NCBI GenBank assembly: GCA_902493515.1
Contig: CABUPE010000004.1
Span: 1 to 64,000 of the forward strand
Source: an uncultured Collinsella sp.
GTDB taxonomy: Bacteria > Actinomycetota > Coriobacteriia > Coriobacteriales > Coriobacteriaceae
Direction: 5' to 3'
Length of the DNA stretch: 64,000 nt
In this document: positions 46,681 to 56,624 of the stretch, in pieces
Layout: every line of letters begins with the position of its first letter
Position numbering within the stretch: the first letter of the stretch is position 1
Translations under genes and position numbers: made by a program
The notes under the pieces: model-generated
What the model saw: the letters and a program-made list of their open reading frames with translations, nothing else
Databases searched by the model: none
What the model was told of the DNA's origin: nothing

Positions 46681-48120
46681 ATGTCCGTTAACCCCGCTAG
46701 CGTCACCAACCCGCCTGCGCAGTTTCCCGAGGGCTTTGTCTTTGGCGGCGCCACTGCTGCTTACCAGGTAGAGGGCGAGACCCGCACCCACGGTAAGGGC
46801 AAAGTCGCCTGGGACGACTTCTTGGAGGCCCAGGGGCGCTTTTCCCCCGATCCCGCTTCGGACTTCTACAACCAGTACCCCGTCGACTTGGAGCTGTGCG
46901 AGGAGTTCGGTATCAACGGCATCCGCCTCTCCATCGCCTGGAGCCGCATCTTCCCCAACGGTACCGGCGAAATCAACCCCGAGGGTGTCCAGTTCTACCA
47001 CGACCTCTTCGCCGAGTGCCACAAGCACCACGTTGAGCCGTTTGTCACGCTGCATCACTTCGATACGCCGCTGCCCCTCTTTGAGAAGGGCGACTTCCTC
47101 AACCGCGAGACCATCGACGCCTTTGTGGACTTTGCCACCTTCTGCTTTAAGGAGTACGCCGACCAGGTGACCTACTGGTTCACCTTTAACGAGATCTGGG
47201 CCGACGCCTCCAACACCTACATCGAGGGCACCTTCCCCGGTGGCGTCAAGGCGCATCTGGCCGAGGCTTTCCAGTGCGAGCACAACATGATGCTCGCCCA
47301 CGCCAAGGCCGTGCTGGCCTTCCACAACGGCGGCTTTAAGGGCAAGATCGGCGTCATCCAGTCGCTGGAGTTTAAGTATCCGCTCAACGAGAACGACCCC
47401 GCCGACATCAAAGCCGCCAACAACGAGCACGTGCTGCAGAACCAGTTCTTGCTCGACGCCACCTTCCGCGGCGACTACGCGCCCGACACCCTCGAGTGCG
47501 CCAACCGCTTGGCTGCCGTCTCGGGCGGCACCATCGAGATCCTAGACGAGGATCTGGAAATCATGCGCGAGGCCGCGCTCTACAACGACTACCTGGGCGT
47601 TAACAACTACCAGTGCCGCTTCTTGAAGGCCTACGATGGCGAGAACGACCTGCACCACAACGGTACGGGCGAGAAGGGCACTGGCCGCTGGCGCGTTAAG
47701 GGCATTGGCGAGCATGTGAACAAGCCCGGCGTCCCCACCACCGACTGGGACTGGATCATCTATCCCGAGGGCCTGTTCGATCTGCTCGTCTACATTAAGC
47801 AGCGCTACCCCAACTACAAGCAGATCTTCATCACCGAGAACGGCATGGGCTACAAGGACCCCTACAAGGACGGTTTTGTGGACGATCAGCCGCGCATCGA
47901 CTACATCGAGCAGCACCTGCGCTGGTTGCTCAAGGCCATGGAGGTGGGCGTCAACGTGGGCGGCTACTTCCTGTGGAGCCTGCAGGATCAGTTTTCCTGG
48001 ACCAATGGCTACAACAAGCGCTATGGCTTCTTCTACGTTGACTTTGAAACCCAGAAGCGCACGCCCAAGGCAAGCGCATACTGGTATAAGCACGTGGCGC
48101 AGACCCGTCGTCTGGACTAG
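46681..48120 (+). CDS. GH1 6-phospho-beta-galactosidase/glucosidase, module 1
   Basis: A 479-residue GH1 enzyme with N-terminal FVFGGATAAYQVEG, acid/base Glu in WFTFNEI and nucleophile Glu in FITENGMGY. The C-terminal NGYNKRYGFFYVDFETQKR block with Lys and Tyr for the 6-phosphate is typical of LacG. It hydrolyses the phosphorylated disaccharide in the cytoplasm. Whether the sugar is lactose or a beta-glucoside cannot be settled from sequence; lacAB nearby favours lactose. It shares about the same length and motifs with two paralogues below. Confidence 0.9.
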   Translation: MSVNPASVTNPPAQFPEGFVFGGATAAYQVEGETRTHGKGKVAWDDFLEAQGRFSPDPASDFYNQYPVDLELCEEFGINGIRLSIAWSRIFPNGTGEINPEGVQFYHDLFAECHKHHVEPFVTLHHFDTPLPLFEKGDFLNRETIDAFVDFATFCFKEYADQVTYWFTFNEIWADASNTYIEGTFPGGVKAHLAEAFQCEHNMMLAHAKAVLAFHNGGFKGKIGVIQSLEFKYPLNENDPADIKAANNEHVLQNQFLLDATFRGDYAPDTLECANRLAAVSGGTIEILDEDLEIMREAALYNDYLGVNNYQCRFLKAYDGENDLHHNGTGEKGTGRWRVKGIGEHVNKPGVPTTDWDWIIYPEGLFDLLVYIKQRYPNYKQIFITENGMGYKDPYKDGFVDDQPRIDYIEQHLRWLLKAMEVGVNVGGYFLWSLQDQFSWTNGYNKRYGFFYVDFETQKRTPKASAYWYKHVAQTRRLD

Positions 48121-48165
48121 CGGCTGGCGGGGTCGCCTGCCCACATAACCTGTCCCCATTTCTCA

Positions 48166-48210
48166 GCCGGGGGCGGCACGTCACACGGCGCGCCGCCCCC
48201 GGCCTTTTTT
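48166..48210 (+). terminator. terminator of lac module 1
   Basis: GCCGGGGGCGGC (48166-48177) pairs with GCCGCCCCCGGC (48192-48203), followed by TTTTTT. Confidence 0.85.
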
Positions 48211-48225
48211 GGGCTGGTCGGGAGC

Positions 48226-48374
48226 CGTTTGTCTCGATCTGTAACATCTAGCCGAGTTTTTTGGTCCTAGCTGTTACAGATTGAGACGAACAGGATTGCT
48301 CTTTCCGAAGAATCTAAATCTGTAACACGTAGCCCGCTTTTGACCGTCTACCTGTTACAAATCGAGACAAACGG
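48226..48374. repeat. TGTAACA palindromic repeat array (family R3), two units
   Basis: Two units, 48226-48292 and about 48309-48374. Each has arms of roughly 20 bp ending in ATCTGTAACA and TGTTACA. The first has loop type A (CTAGCCGAG...GGTCCTAG) and the second type B (GTAGCCCGC...CCGTCTAC). They lie between convergent gene ends. Confidence 0.8.
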
Positions 48375-48382
48375 AGTAGGAC

Positions 48383-49411
48383 CTAACCCCGTATGTCCCT
48401 AACAGTCGAGCGTTCGACCAGCGTACTCGGCACATGAATCGCCTCGATAGACGAGCTCTCTCCAATCGCCGCCTCAAACGCAAGCTTACCGACACCGCGC
48501 AAATCAAATCGCAGCGTCGTCAGTCGATTGTGAGGAACAAGTCCCTCGAGTGCGTCGTCGATACCAACCACGCTCACGTCGTCGGGCACGGACAGGCCCG
48601 CGTTCTCGAGCGCGGCGATAACGCCCAGCGCCATCTGGTCATTTGCCGCAAGCACGGCAGTCGGCGCCTGCGACCCGCCGGCAAGCACCTCGGCCGCAAT
48701 CCGCTCGCCCATGGCGTACCCACTGTCCGCACTCCAATCGCCACGCAGCATCGGAGCGGCATCGACATGAGCACGACCCAGCGTATCGCGCCAACCGGCC
48801 TCACGAAAACGCGAGGAAATCGAGTTTTCCGGACCCGCCACAAACCGCATATTCGAGTGACCATGTTCCAGCAGATAATTGGTCAACAGCTCGCACGAAC
48901 CATACTGGTCGGAGTCGATCGTCGTGCAGCGCGGATGCGCATACATGGACAGGATGACCGTTCGCACTCCCGGCTGGGGAACAAACTCCTCAAAATCGGG
49001 AGCCATGCGGTTCATGTTGAGAATCATGCCGTCGACGGGTCGCTCGACCATGCGGCGCGAGGCATCGGCAAGTGTATAGGGCTTGTCGCCGCCCATCTCG
49101 ATCATAGTGACGGCAAAATCGTGCTCGCGCGCCGCTTGCATGATACCCTCGAGCGTCGCCAGGTTACCGACACGTGTGATGTTGTACATGCACAGGCCAA
49201 TAGAACGATACGACCCGCCGCGCAACGCCGCTCCAGCAAAATTGGGACGAAAGCCCAGCTCTTCCATGGCGGCCAGCACACGCTTGCGCGTCTTTTCCGT
49301 CACGTTGGGCATACCGTTGACCACGCGAGACACAGTCTGGCGGCTCACGCCAGCGAGCGCCGCAACCTCTGCCGCGCTCGCCGAATGACCATTCCTTGTC
49401 TGCTGAGCCAT
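48383..49411 (-). CDS. LacI-family repressor of lac module 2
   Basis: A 342-residue regulator with helix-turn-helix SAAEVAALAGVSRQTVSRVV, hinge NFAGAALRGG and a sugar-binding core. It is divergent from the GH1-IICB pair of module 2. The ATG at 49411 has a GGAAGG too close for comfort, so an in-frame GTG at 49420 is an alternative start. Operators ending in GCTCAT lie upstream. Confidence 0.86.
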   Translation of the reverse strand: MAQQTRNGHSASAAEVAALAGVSRQTVSRVVNGMPNVTEKTRKRVLAAMEELGFRPNFAGAALRGGSYRSIGLCMYNITRVGNLATLEGIMQAAREHDFAVTMIEMGGDKPYTLADASRRMVERPVDGMILNMNRMAPDFEEFVPQPGVRTVILSMYAHPRCTTIDSDQYGSCELLTNYLLEHGHSNMRFVAGPENSISSRFREAGWRDTLGRAHVDAAPMLRGDWSADSGYAMGERIAAEVLAGGSQAPTAVLAANDQMALGVIAALENAGLSVPDDVSVVGIDDALEGLVPHNRLTTLRFDLRGVGKLAFEAAIGESSSIEAIHVPSTLVERSTVRDIRG

Positions 49412-49471
49412 GCCTTCCACGCTAACCTGCTTCCCAACTATTCCCCGCGCCCATGGCGCATCGTACATACA

Positions 49472-49643
49472 TCGATAACGTGCTCATGATACCCGAGCCA
49501 TATACCACAACATGAAAACTTCTGTCAATCAAAACCGCTTACCGAACAAATACAACCGTTCGCGGCTGTTTGAAGTTGTTTTGTTTCTATACATCCCAGC
49601 CGGATGTTAACGTGCTCATTGTCAAATGTTCACGTGCTCATTT
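49472..49643. promoter_or_regulatory. three LacI-type operators of lac module 2
   Basis: TCGATAACGTGCTCATGAT (49472-49490), ATGTTAACGTGCTCATT (49604-49620) and AATGTTCACGTGCTCATTT (49625-49643). The last two abut at a 21-bp step, downstream of the -10 TATACA near 49588. Confidence 0.7.
49534..49565 (+). promoter_or_regulatory. 21-bp direct-repeat site upstream of lac module 2
   Basis: ACCGCTTACCG (49534-49544) and ACCGTTCGCGG (49555-49565) at 21 bp. The second copy abuts the -35 position of a promoter with -10 TATACA at 49588-49593. Confidence 0.6.
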
Positions 49644-49755
49644 TGGTTCTAATCATTTTAAGATAGTGTTTATCGGGCTTTTTCACCGCTGAACGCTAAC
49701 CAGGGAGCCTCCTGAGCGCAAACGCACAATATCGAACAGCGAGACGAGAGGGTGT

Positions 49756-51204
49756 ATGCATATGTCTTTGCTAAACCGCGTACAGCAGCTGCCGAAGGGC
49801 TTTGTTTGGGGCGCCGCAACCGCCGCGTACCAAACGGAAGGTTCCACGAAGGTGGCAGGCAAGGGTAAGACCATGTGGGACGATTACCTTGTCGCCCAGG
49901 GTCGCTTTTTGCCCGACCCGGCCAGTGATTTCTACAACCGCTACGAGGAGGATATCCGCCTTTCTGCCGAGCATGGACTCAACGCCATTCGTGTGTCCAT
50001 CGCCTGGACCCGCATCTTCCCCAACGGCGACGATGCCGAACCCCTCTCCGAGGGCGTTAAGCACTACCACGAGCTGTTCGCCTGCTGCAAAAAGTATGGC
50101 GTCGAGCCCTATGTGTCCCTGCATCACTTTGACTCCCCCGCCGCCCTGTTCAACCAGGGCGACTGGCTCAACCGCAAGACCGTCGACGCCTATGTGCGCT
50201 ATGCCGAGTTCTGCTTCCGCGAGTTCCGCGAGGTCAAAAATTGGTTCACCATCAACGAGCTCATCAGCCTCTCGCACTCCCAATACATCCAAGGCAACTT
50301 CCCGCCCAACCATCACTTTGATGTGACGAGCGGCATCCAGAGCCAGCACAACGAGCTCGTTGCCCACGCCCGCGCCGTCAACCTGTATAAGGATCTTGAC
50401 GAGACCGAGCACCTGGGCGGACGCATTGGCATGGTCAACGTCCTGACGCCGGCATATCCTGCCACCGACTCGCCCGCCGACCAGCACGCCGCCGACCTGT
50501 ACAACGCCTTCTACACCGACTTCATCATGGACGGCGCCTTCCTGGGTCACTACTCCGCGCGCACCCTCTCACTCATCAACGAGATTCTGCGTGCCAACAA
50601 CGCCACACTTACGGTTGAGGACAGCGACATGGAGGAGCTCGCCAAGGCGGCGCCCCGCAACGATATGTTCGGCCTCAACTACTATCAGTCGGCGTTTATC
50701 GCCGCCTACGATGGCGAGTCAACCAACAGCTTTAACGGCACCGGAGACAAGGGCACCTCGTGCTTTAAGTTTAAGGGCGTCGGGCAGCAGGTCGATATGC
50801 CGGGTATCCCCACCACCGACTGGGATTGGCTCATCTACCCGCAAGGCCTCTACGACACGCTCAAGCACATCAGCGCCACCTATCCCAACCTCCCCGTCAT
50901 CTATATCACCGAAAACGGCCTGGGCCACAAGGACCCCGAGCCCGACGCAAACGGCATCGTCGCCGATCCCGAGCGCATCGACTTTGTCGACCAGCACATG
51001 GAGAAGGTGCTCCGGGCGCGCGCCGAGGGCGTCGACGTCCAGGGCTACTTTATCTGGAGCCTGCAGGACCAGTTCTCGTGGGCCAACGGCTATAACAAGC
51101 GCTACGGCCTGTTCTACATCGACTTCGACACGCAAAAACGCTACATCAAGCAGTCGGCACTCTGGTACAAGGAGCTCGCCGACACTATGGCGGACGCGCA
51201 GTAG
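49756..51204 (+). CDS. GH1 6-phospho-beta-galactosidase/glucosidase, module 2
   Basis: A 482-residue GH1 enzyme with FVWGAATAAYQTEG, acid/base Glu in WFTINEL, nucleophile Glu in YITENGLGH and the phosphate-binding NGYNKRYGLFYIDFDTQKR block. It is the first gene in its module, the reverse of modules 1 and 3, and is the most diverged of the three GH1 paralogues. Two ATGs (49756 and 49762) share one GAGAGGG site. Confidence 0.9.
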   Translation: MHMSLLNRVQQLPKGFVWGAATAAYQTEGSTKVAGKGKTMWDDYLVAQGRFLPDPASDFYNRYEEDIRLSAEHGLNAIRVSIAWTRIFPNGDDAEPLSEGVKHYHELFACCKKYGVEPYVSLHHFDSPAALFNQGDWLNRKTVDAYVRYAEFCFREFREVKNWFTINELISLSHSQYIQGNFPPNHHFDVTSGIQSQHNELVAHARAVNLYKDLDETEHLGGRIGMVNVLTPAYPATDSPADQHAADLYNAFYTDFIMDGAFLGHYSARTLSLINEILRANNATLTVEDSDMEELAKAAPRNDMFGLNYYQSAFIAAYDGESTNSFNGTGDKGTSCFKFKGVGQQVDMPGIPTTDWDWLIYPQGLYDTLKHISATYPNLPVIYITENGLGHKDPEPDANGIVADPERIDFVDQHMEKVLRARAEGVDVQGYFIWSLQDQFSWANGYNKRYGLFYIDFDTQKRYIKQSALWYKELADTMADAQ

Positions 51205-51225
51205 CGCATCGCCTCGCTTTCCCCC

Positions 51226-51272
51226 GAGAGGGGAGCGGCCCTATGCGATACAAACCCAGCCGCTCCCCTCTC
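51226..51272 (+). terminator. intercistronic hairpin in module 2
   Basis: GAGAGGGGAGCGGC (51226-51239) pairs with GCCGCTCCCCTCTC (51259-51272) without a T tail. It may stabilise or process the transcript. Confidence 0.55.
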
Positions 51273-51380
51273 TCCCCCTGGGACCGACCCCGCCTGCACC
51301 CGGGCTTTTAGCAAGCGGGAGACCATATAGGTTTTCAACGTCCATGCCATTAAGATTTCATGCAAAGAGGAGCGTGAACT

Positions 51381-53141
51381 ATGGAATCGATCGTTAAGTT
51401 CTTGGAGAAAGGTCAGCCGTACTTCGACAAGGTCTCTAAGAACATCTACCTTCAGGCCATTAAAGACGGCTTTTTGGCAGCAATGCCCATCATCCTGTCT
51501 TCTTCTGTCTTCCTGCTTATTTCGACCCTGCCGGGCGTTGTCGCCACGGTCGGCGGCTTTACGCTGCCCGACTGGTGGAACGTCGACGTCGTGAACTTCT
51601 GCAACAAGGTTTACAACTTCACGATGGGCGTCGTGGGCATCATGGTCGCCGGCACCACCGCAAGCGCGCTGACCGGCTCCAAGAACCGCCGCATGCCTGC
51701 CGGCAAGGCCATCAACGCCACGAGCACCATGGTCGCCGCCATGTGCGCTATGCTCATCTTGGCCGTTACCCAGACGAGTGCCAAGATCGACGGCGCCGAT
51801 GTCTCGGTGTTCTTTACCGACAACATGGGCACCAAGGGCCTGCTGAGCTCCTTTGTCGCCGCATTTGCCACGGTCAACATCTATGCCTTCTGCATTAAGC
51901 GAGACATCACCATCAAGCTGCCCAAAGAAGTCCCCGGCGCCATCGCCCAGAACTTCCGCGACATCTTCGCCTTCAGCTTCTCCATCCTGTTTGTCGCCGT
52001 CATCGACGTTATCTGCCGCACCTGCTTGGCCGTCCCGTTTGCCAACGTCATCTCCACGCTGGTGAGCCCGCTGTTCGCCGCTGCCGATTCCTACGCCGGC
52101 CTCGCCCTCATCTGGTTCATGATCCCGCTGTTCTGGTTCATGGGCATCCACGGCCCCTCGGTCGTTAAGCCTGCCCTCAACGCCGCGCTGTTTGGCAACA
52201 TCACCACCAACCTCGCCACGCTGCAGGCCGGCGGTCACCCCGCCCTCGCCCTGACCGAGAACTTCGGTAACTACATCGGCGAACTCGGCGGCACCGGCGC
52301 CACGTTCATTGTCCCGATCATCTTCCTGCTCTTTATGCGCTCCAAGCAGCTCAAGGCCGTCGGCAAAGCCTCTGTCGTACCCGTGATGTTCGCCGTCAAC
52401 GAGCCGCTGCTGTTCGCCGCGCCCATCATCCTCAACCCGTACTTCCTGATCCCGTTCCTGTTTGCCCCCGTGGCCAACGTCCTCATTGGTAAGTTCTTCA
52501 TCGACTTTTTGGGCATGAACGGCTTTATCTATGCCATGCCGTGGGCACTCCCCGGACCGATCGGCACCTTCATCGACACCAACTTCCAGCCGATCTCTCT
52601 GGTCCTGGTTGTCGTCCTGCTGGTCGTTGACTTCTTGATCTACTACCCGTTCTGCAAGGCCTACGACAACGTCCTGTGCAAGCAGGAGGCCGAGACCCTG
52701 GCCGAAGAAGAGGCCGAGGAGACCAAGGCCGTCAAGACCGCTGCCGCCCCCGCCGTTGAGGCTCCTGTTGTCGAGACCGCTTCTGCCACTGAGGCCTCCG
52801 CAGCTCCGTCCGCCCTTAAGGGCAAGGATCTGAGGGTTCTGGTTCTGTGCGCTGGCGCCGGCACCTCTGCACTGCTCGCCAACGCGCTTAAGGAAGGCGC
52901 CGACGAGCTGGGCATCGACATTACCGCCAACGCCGGTGCCTACGGCAGCCACTACGCCATCATGGACCAGTACAACGTCATCGTCCTGGCTCCGCAGGTT
53001 CGCACCTATTACAACGAGATGAAGGCCGACACCGACCGCCTGGGCATCACGCTGCTGTCGCCCAAGGGCAAACAGTACATCGACCTCACTAAGGATCCCA
53101 AGGGCGCCGTCGCCTGGATCGAGGAAAACCTCGAGGCATAA
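51381..53141 (+). CDS. PTS lactose/cellobiose-type IICB permease, module 2
   Basis: A 586-residue permease with a CelB/LacE-type IIC domain, an Ala/Glu/Pro linker, and a IIB domain with the phosphocysteine in LVLCAGAGTSALLAN. It pairs with the GH1 enzyme upstream. It is closer in sequence to the module 3 permease than to module 1, for example in NAGAYGSHYAIMDQYNVIVL. The IIA must come in trans. Confidence 0.92.
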   Translation: MESIVKFLEKGQPYFDKVSKNIYLQAIKDGFLAAMPIILSSSVFLLISTLPGVVATVGGFTLPDWWNVDVVNFCNKVYNFTMGVVGIMVAGTTASALTGSKNRRMPAGKAINATSTMVAAMCAMLILAVTQTSAKIDGADVSVFFTDNMGTKGLLSSFVAAFATVNIYAFCIKRDITIKLPKEVPGAIAQNFRDIFAFSFSILFVAVIDVICRTCLAVPFANVISTLVSPLFAAADSYAGLALIWFMIPLFWFMGIHGPSVVKPALNAALFGNITTNLATLQAGGHPALALTENFGNYIGELGGTGATFIVPIIFLLFMRSKQLKAVGKASVVPVMFAVNEPLLFAAPIILNPYFLIPFLFAPVANVLIGKFFIDFLGMNGFIYAMPWALPGPIGTFIDTNFQPISLVLVVVLLVVDFLIYYPFCKAYDNVLCKQEAETLAEEEAEETKAVKTAAAPAVEAPVVETASATEASAAPSALKGKDLRVLVLCAGAGTSALLANALKEGADELGIDITANAGAYGSHYAIMDQYNVIVLAPQVRTYYNEMKADTDRLGITLLSPKGKQYIDLTKDPKGAVAWIEENLEA

Positions 53142-53175
53142 GACGCTGACACCACCTGCCGCTTGCAGACAATAA

Positions 53176-53217
53176 ATGGCCCGTGCATCGATGTGTGATG
53201 CGCGGGCCATTTTGTTT
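53176..53217 (+). terminator. terminator of lac module 2
   Basis: An imperfect stem of ATGGCCCG and GCATC with GATGC and CGGGCCAT, followed by TTTGTTT. Confidence 0.75.
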
Positions 53218-53234
53218 AGACCGCACCCGTCCTC

Positions 53235-53464
53235 CTGTTCATCTCAATCTGTAACATCTAGCCGAGTTTTTCGGTCCTAGCTGTTACAGATCGAGATGAA
53301 CGCACAGGCCAAGCCGAAAATCTCAATCTGTAACATGTAGACCACTTTTGACCGCTTAGACGTTACAGATCGAGACAAACGGAATATACCGGACCGAATT
53401 GTCTAAATCTGTAACAACTAGCTGAGATTTTCGGCTCTACCTGTTACAGATTTAGACGAACAGG
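53235..53464. repeat. TGTAACA palindromic repeat array (family R3), three units
   Basis: Units at 53235-53301, about 53319-53383 and 53398-53464, with loop order A, B, A. In the first unit CATCTC pairs with GAGATG where other units have GTCTC with GAGAC, a compensatory change. In the third TCTAAATC pairs with GATTTAGA. The array ends just before the module 3 repressor stop. Confidence 0.85.
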
Positions 53465-53474
53465 CCGAGCACGT

Positions 53475-54476
53475 CTACGCCCGCAGGTCCTTTACGCTGG
53501 AACGCTCGACCAGCACACCCGAGACAAGCGTACGGCTTCTGGAGCTCGGGGCTTCTAGGCCCGCAACGACCTCGTTGAGCGCACGGATGCCCAGCTCGCG
53601 GTGGCGAAACTTCACCGACGTCAGAATCGAGTTGGGAATCGTCTTGTAGAGTTCATCGTCGAAGCCGATCACGGACACATCGTCGGGCACACTCAGACCC
53701 TTGTCACGTAGAGCCATCATCACGCCGTTTGCCATGCAGTCGTTAGCAGCGAGGACCGCCGTGCAATCGGGCTTATCGGCAAGCACAAGGCCCGCGGCAT
53801 AGCCACTATCCGCATTCCAATCGCCTTGCAGAGGCTCGGGCGGCTCAATGCCACGCGCCTCGAGTGCCGCACGCCAACCTTTCATACGACACTGGCTCGA
53901 CAGCGACTCTTTCTTACCAGAGACGAAGTACACGTTCTTGTGCCCGCGATTTAAGAAGTACTCGCACGCCATGCGCGCACCACCCTCTTGGTCGTCACTA
54001 ACGGTAGAGCAGGTAGGATGCTCCATCGACGTGATAATCACCGTCTTGAGGTCTTTCGGCGCCTCAAAGGTATCAAAGTCATCGACCATCTGACGCAGGT
54101 TGAAGATCATGCCATCAACAGGCAGCTGCGACATCCTACGCGCCGCTTCGGCAAGGGTCATCTTCTCCCCCGCCCGCTTTTTGATCATCGTGAGCGCAAA
54201 GCCGCGTTCTTCGGCGGCATCTGCGATACCGTCAATCATGTCCACGGCACCGCCCGACAAGTGGAACAGCACCACGCCGATGCACCCGTAACGGCCCAAC
54301 TTGAGCGAACGCGCGGCAAAGTTGGTTCGAAACCCGAGCGCCTCCATTGCCGAATGGACCTTATCGCGTGTCGACTCTCGCACGCTACCGGGCTCGTTAA
54401 TCACACGCGAAACCGTCTTGAGAGAAACACCCGCGGCAACTGCCACATCATTCATTGAGACATTTTTCTTGTCCAT
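53475..54476 (-). CDS. LacI-family repressor of lac module 3
   Basis: A 333-residue regulator with helix-turn-helix SMNDVAVAAGVSLKTVSRVI, hinge NFAARSLKLG and a sugar-binding core. It is divergent from the module 3 IICB-GH1 pair. A perfect 24-bp palindrome in the divergent region is the likely operator. The start ATG is set by the family N terminus; its ribosome site is weak. Confidence 0.87.
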   Translation of the reverse strand: MDKKNVSMNDVAVAAGVSLKTVSRVINEPGSVRESTRDKVHSAMEALGFRTNFAARSLKLGRYGCIGVVLFHLSGGAVDMIDGIADAAEERGFALTMIKKRAGEKMTLAEAARRMSQLPVDGMIFNLRQMVDDFDTFEAPKDLKTVIITSMEHPTCSTVSDDQEGGARMACEYFLNRGHKNVYFVSGKKESLSSQCRMKGWRAALEARGIEPPEPLQGDWNADSGYAAGLVLADKPDCTAVLAANDCMANGVMMALRDKGLSVPDDVSVIGFDDELYKTIPNSILTSVKFRHRELGIRALNEVVAGLEAPSSRSRTLVSGVLVERSSVKDLRA

Positions 54477-54558
54477 CGTTGCCACTACTTCTCCAGTCGG
54501 TCTTGCATCGCTTGTTTTTTGCGTTCTAGCATACACTACCTGCCTGACTGACAAATCA

Positions 54559-54590
54559 ACCGTTTACCGGACAATATCGACCGCTCACCC
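54559..54590 (+). promoter_or_regulatory. 21-bp direct-repeat site upstream of lac module 3
   Basis: ACCGTTTACCG (54559-54569) and ACCGCTCACCC (54580-54590) at 21 bp, oriented toward the IICB gene. Confidence 0.6.
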
Positions 54591-54616
54591 GTATATCCTT
54601 GTTGCTCTTCCAAAAA

Positions 54617-54660
54617 ATGTCTTACGTTGTCATTAACGAAATGACAACGTTGTCATTTCG
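54617..54660. promoter_or_regulatory. LacI-type operators of lac module 3
   Basis: A perfect 24-bp palindrome at 54637-54660 centred on AACGTT, with halves ATGACAAC and GTTGTCAT. A half-degenerate copy, ATGTCTTACGTTGTCATT, lies at 54617-54634. Confidence 0.8.
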
Positions 54661-54761
54661 CAATGCCTTCCTTAAGCAGGAAGGTTTCCGGGCAGTCCTG
54701 ACCATCCATCGACGACCAGTTCCATCCACATGCATCGCGCATCAAGTAGCAAAGGAGCTCT

Positions 54762-56549
54762 ATGGACGCCATCGTAAAGATGCTCGAAAAGCATCAACCG
54801 TTCTTTGAGAAGATCTCGAGGAACGTCTACCTCCAGGCCATTAAGGACGGATTCCTTGGGTGCATGCCCATCGTCCTCACCTCTTCGATCTTTCTGTTGA
54901 TCGCCACCCTTCCTGGCGTAGTTGGCATCACGCTGCCCCAGCCGCTCATCGACTGGTGCAACAAGCTGTACAACTTCACCATGGGCGTCATGGGCATCAT
55001 GGTTGCCGGCACCACTGCCAAGAACTTCACAGCGTCCATGAACCGTCGCATGCCCGCCGGCAAGGTGCTCAACGACGGCTCCACCATGGTGGCCGCCCAG
55101 TGCAGCATGCTGCTGCTCGCTGTTACGCAGTTCACCACCAAGTTCAACGGCTCCGAACTTTCGGTCTTCGATTGCACCAGCATGGGCACGCGCGGTCTGT
55201 TCTCCGCCTATATCGCAGCGTTCATTACCGTGTGGGTCTATAAATTCTGCGTCTCGCGCGATCTGACCATTAAGCTGCCCAAGGAGGTCCCGGGCGCCAT
55301 CGCTCAGAACTTCCGCGACATCATCCCCTTCGGTGGCGCTGTCATCATCTGCGGCATCATCGATGTCGTCGTGCGCAACCTCATGGGCGTTCCGTTCTCC
55401 GAGCTGCTCATCAAACTGCTCTCCCCGCTCTTTACCGCTGCAGAGACCTACCCCGGCCTCATCCTTATCCAGGCAGCCACCGCGTTCTTCTGGTTCATCG
55501 GCGTCCACGGTCCTTCGATCGTCCAGCCGGGCATCGACCCCATCCGTCTTGCCAACCAGGCCGAGAACCTGCAGGTTCTCCTGGCCGGTGGTCACCCCGC
55601 CCATTCCCTCACCTTTAACATGTCGCTCGTGGGTGAGTTCGGCGGCACCGGCGCGACGTTCATCGTGCCGCTCCTGCTGATTCTCTTTATGAAGTCCAAG
55701 CAGCTCAAAGCCGTCGGTAAGGCCTCGATTGTTCCTGTTGCCTTCGCCGTCAACGAACCGTTGCTCTTTGGCGCGCCGATGATCCTTAACCCCTACATGC
55801 TCATCCCCTTTGTTGCCGCCGGCTGCGTCAACGTGAGTGTTGCCAAGTTCTTTATCGACAATGTGGGCATGAACGGCTTCTCCTTCGTGGTGCCTTGGGC
55901 TACCCCTGCCCCCATCGGCATCTTCATCACCACAAACTTCCAGCTTATCGCCCTGGTATTTGTCGCGATCATCATCTTGCTGGACGCCATCATCTACCTG
56001 CCGTTCTTGAAGGCATACGATAAGCTACTCTGCGACCAGGAGGCCGAGCGCGCCGCCGAGCTGGGTCTCGAGTCCGATGGTGCTGCCGCCATCGCCGCCA
56101 GCACCTCTGCGCCCGCTGTCGAGCAGACCGCCGCTGTCACCACTGCCGCCGAGCCGACCGCCGCTGCCGCCGACAGCAAGCCTGTCGCCGATCAGCCCGA
56201 GCCCGCCGCCGACGCATCCGCTAAGAAGGACGTCGACGGTCTGAAGGTCCTCGTCCTGTGCGCCGGCGCCGGCACCTCTGCCATGCTCGCCAACGCCATC
56301 AAGGAAGGTGCTGCGCAGACCGGAGAGAACATCGCTTCCTCCGCAGGCGCCTATGGCCAGCACACTGCCATCATGGGTCAGTACGACGTTATCGTGCTCG
56401 CCCCGCAGGTTCGTAGCTACTACAACGACATGAAGGCCGACACTGATCGTCTGGGCATTAAGCTGCTCGCTCCCCGCGGTAAGGAATATATCGACCTTAC
56501 TCGCGACCCCGCTGGCGCCATCAAGTGGCTCCGCGAGAACCTCGACTAG
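54762..56549 (+). CDS. PTS lactose/cellobiose-type IICB permease, module 3
   Basis: A 595-residue permease: a CelB/LacE-type IIC domain, an unusually long Ala/Pro/Glu linker (about residues 430-490), and a IIB domain with the phosphocysteine in LVLCAGAGTSAMLAN. It is followed by its GH1 enzyme 75 bases later with a GGTGCCCG/CGGGCACC hairpin (56564-56590) between. The IIA is external. Confidence 0.92.
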   Translation: MDAIVKMLEKHQPFFEKISRNVYLQAIKDGFLGCMPIVLTSSIFLLIATLPGVVGITLPQPLIDWCNKLYNFTMGVMGIMVAGTTAKNFTASMNRRMPAGKVLNDGSTMVAAQCSMLLLAVTQFTTKFNGSELSVFDCTSMGTRGLFSAYIAAFITVWVYKFCVSRDLTIKLPKEVPGAIAQNFRDIIPFGGAVIICGIIDVVVRNLMGVPFSELLIKLLSPLFTAAETYPGLILIQAATAFFWFIGVHGPSIVQPGIDPIRLANQAENLQVLLAGGHPAHSLTFNMSLVGEFGGTGATFIVPLLLILFMKSKQLKAVGKASIVPVAFAVNEPLLFGAPMILNPYMLIPFVAAGCVNVSVAKFFIDNVGMNGFSFVVPWATPAPIGIFITTNFQLIALVFVAIIILLDAIIYLPFLKAYDKLLCDQEAERAAELGLESDGAAAIAASTSAPAVEQTAAVTTAAEPTAAAADSKPVADQPEPAADASAKKDVDGLKVLVLCAGAGTSAMLANAIKEGAAQTGENIASSAGAYGQHTAIMGQYDVIVLAPQVRSYYNDMKADTDRLGIKLLAPRGKEYIDLTRDPAGAIKWLRENLD

Positions 56550-56563
56550 TTCCTCCCTCTGTT

Positions 56564-56590
56564 GGTGCCCGGATCCCCAGTTCGGGCACC
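56564..56590 (+). terminator. intercistronic hairpin in module 3
   Basis: GGTGCCCG (56564-56571) pairs with CGGGCACC (56583-56590). The T tail is weak, so read-through to the GH1 gene is likely. Confidence 0.5.
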
Positions 56591-56624
56591 TCTCCCTATT
56601 CGTATCCCACAGAAAGGATGACTC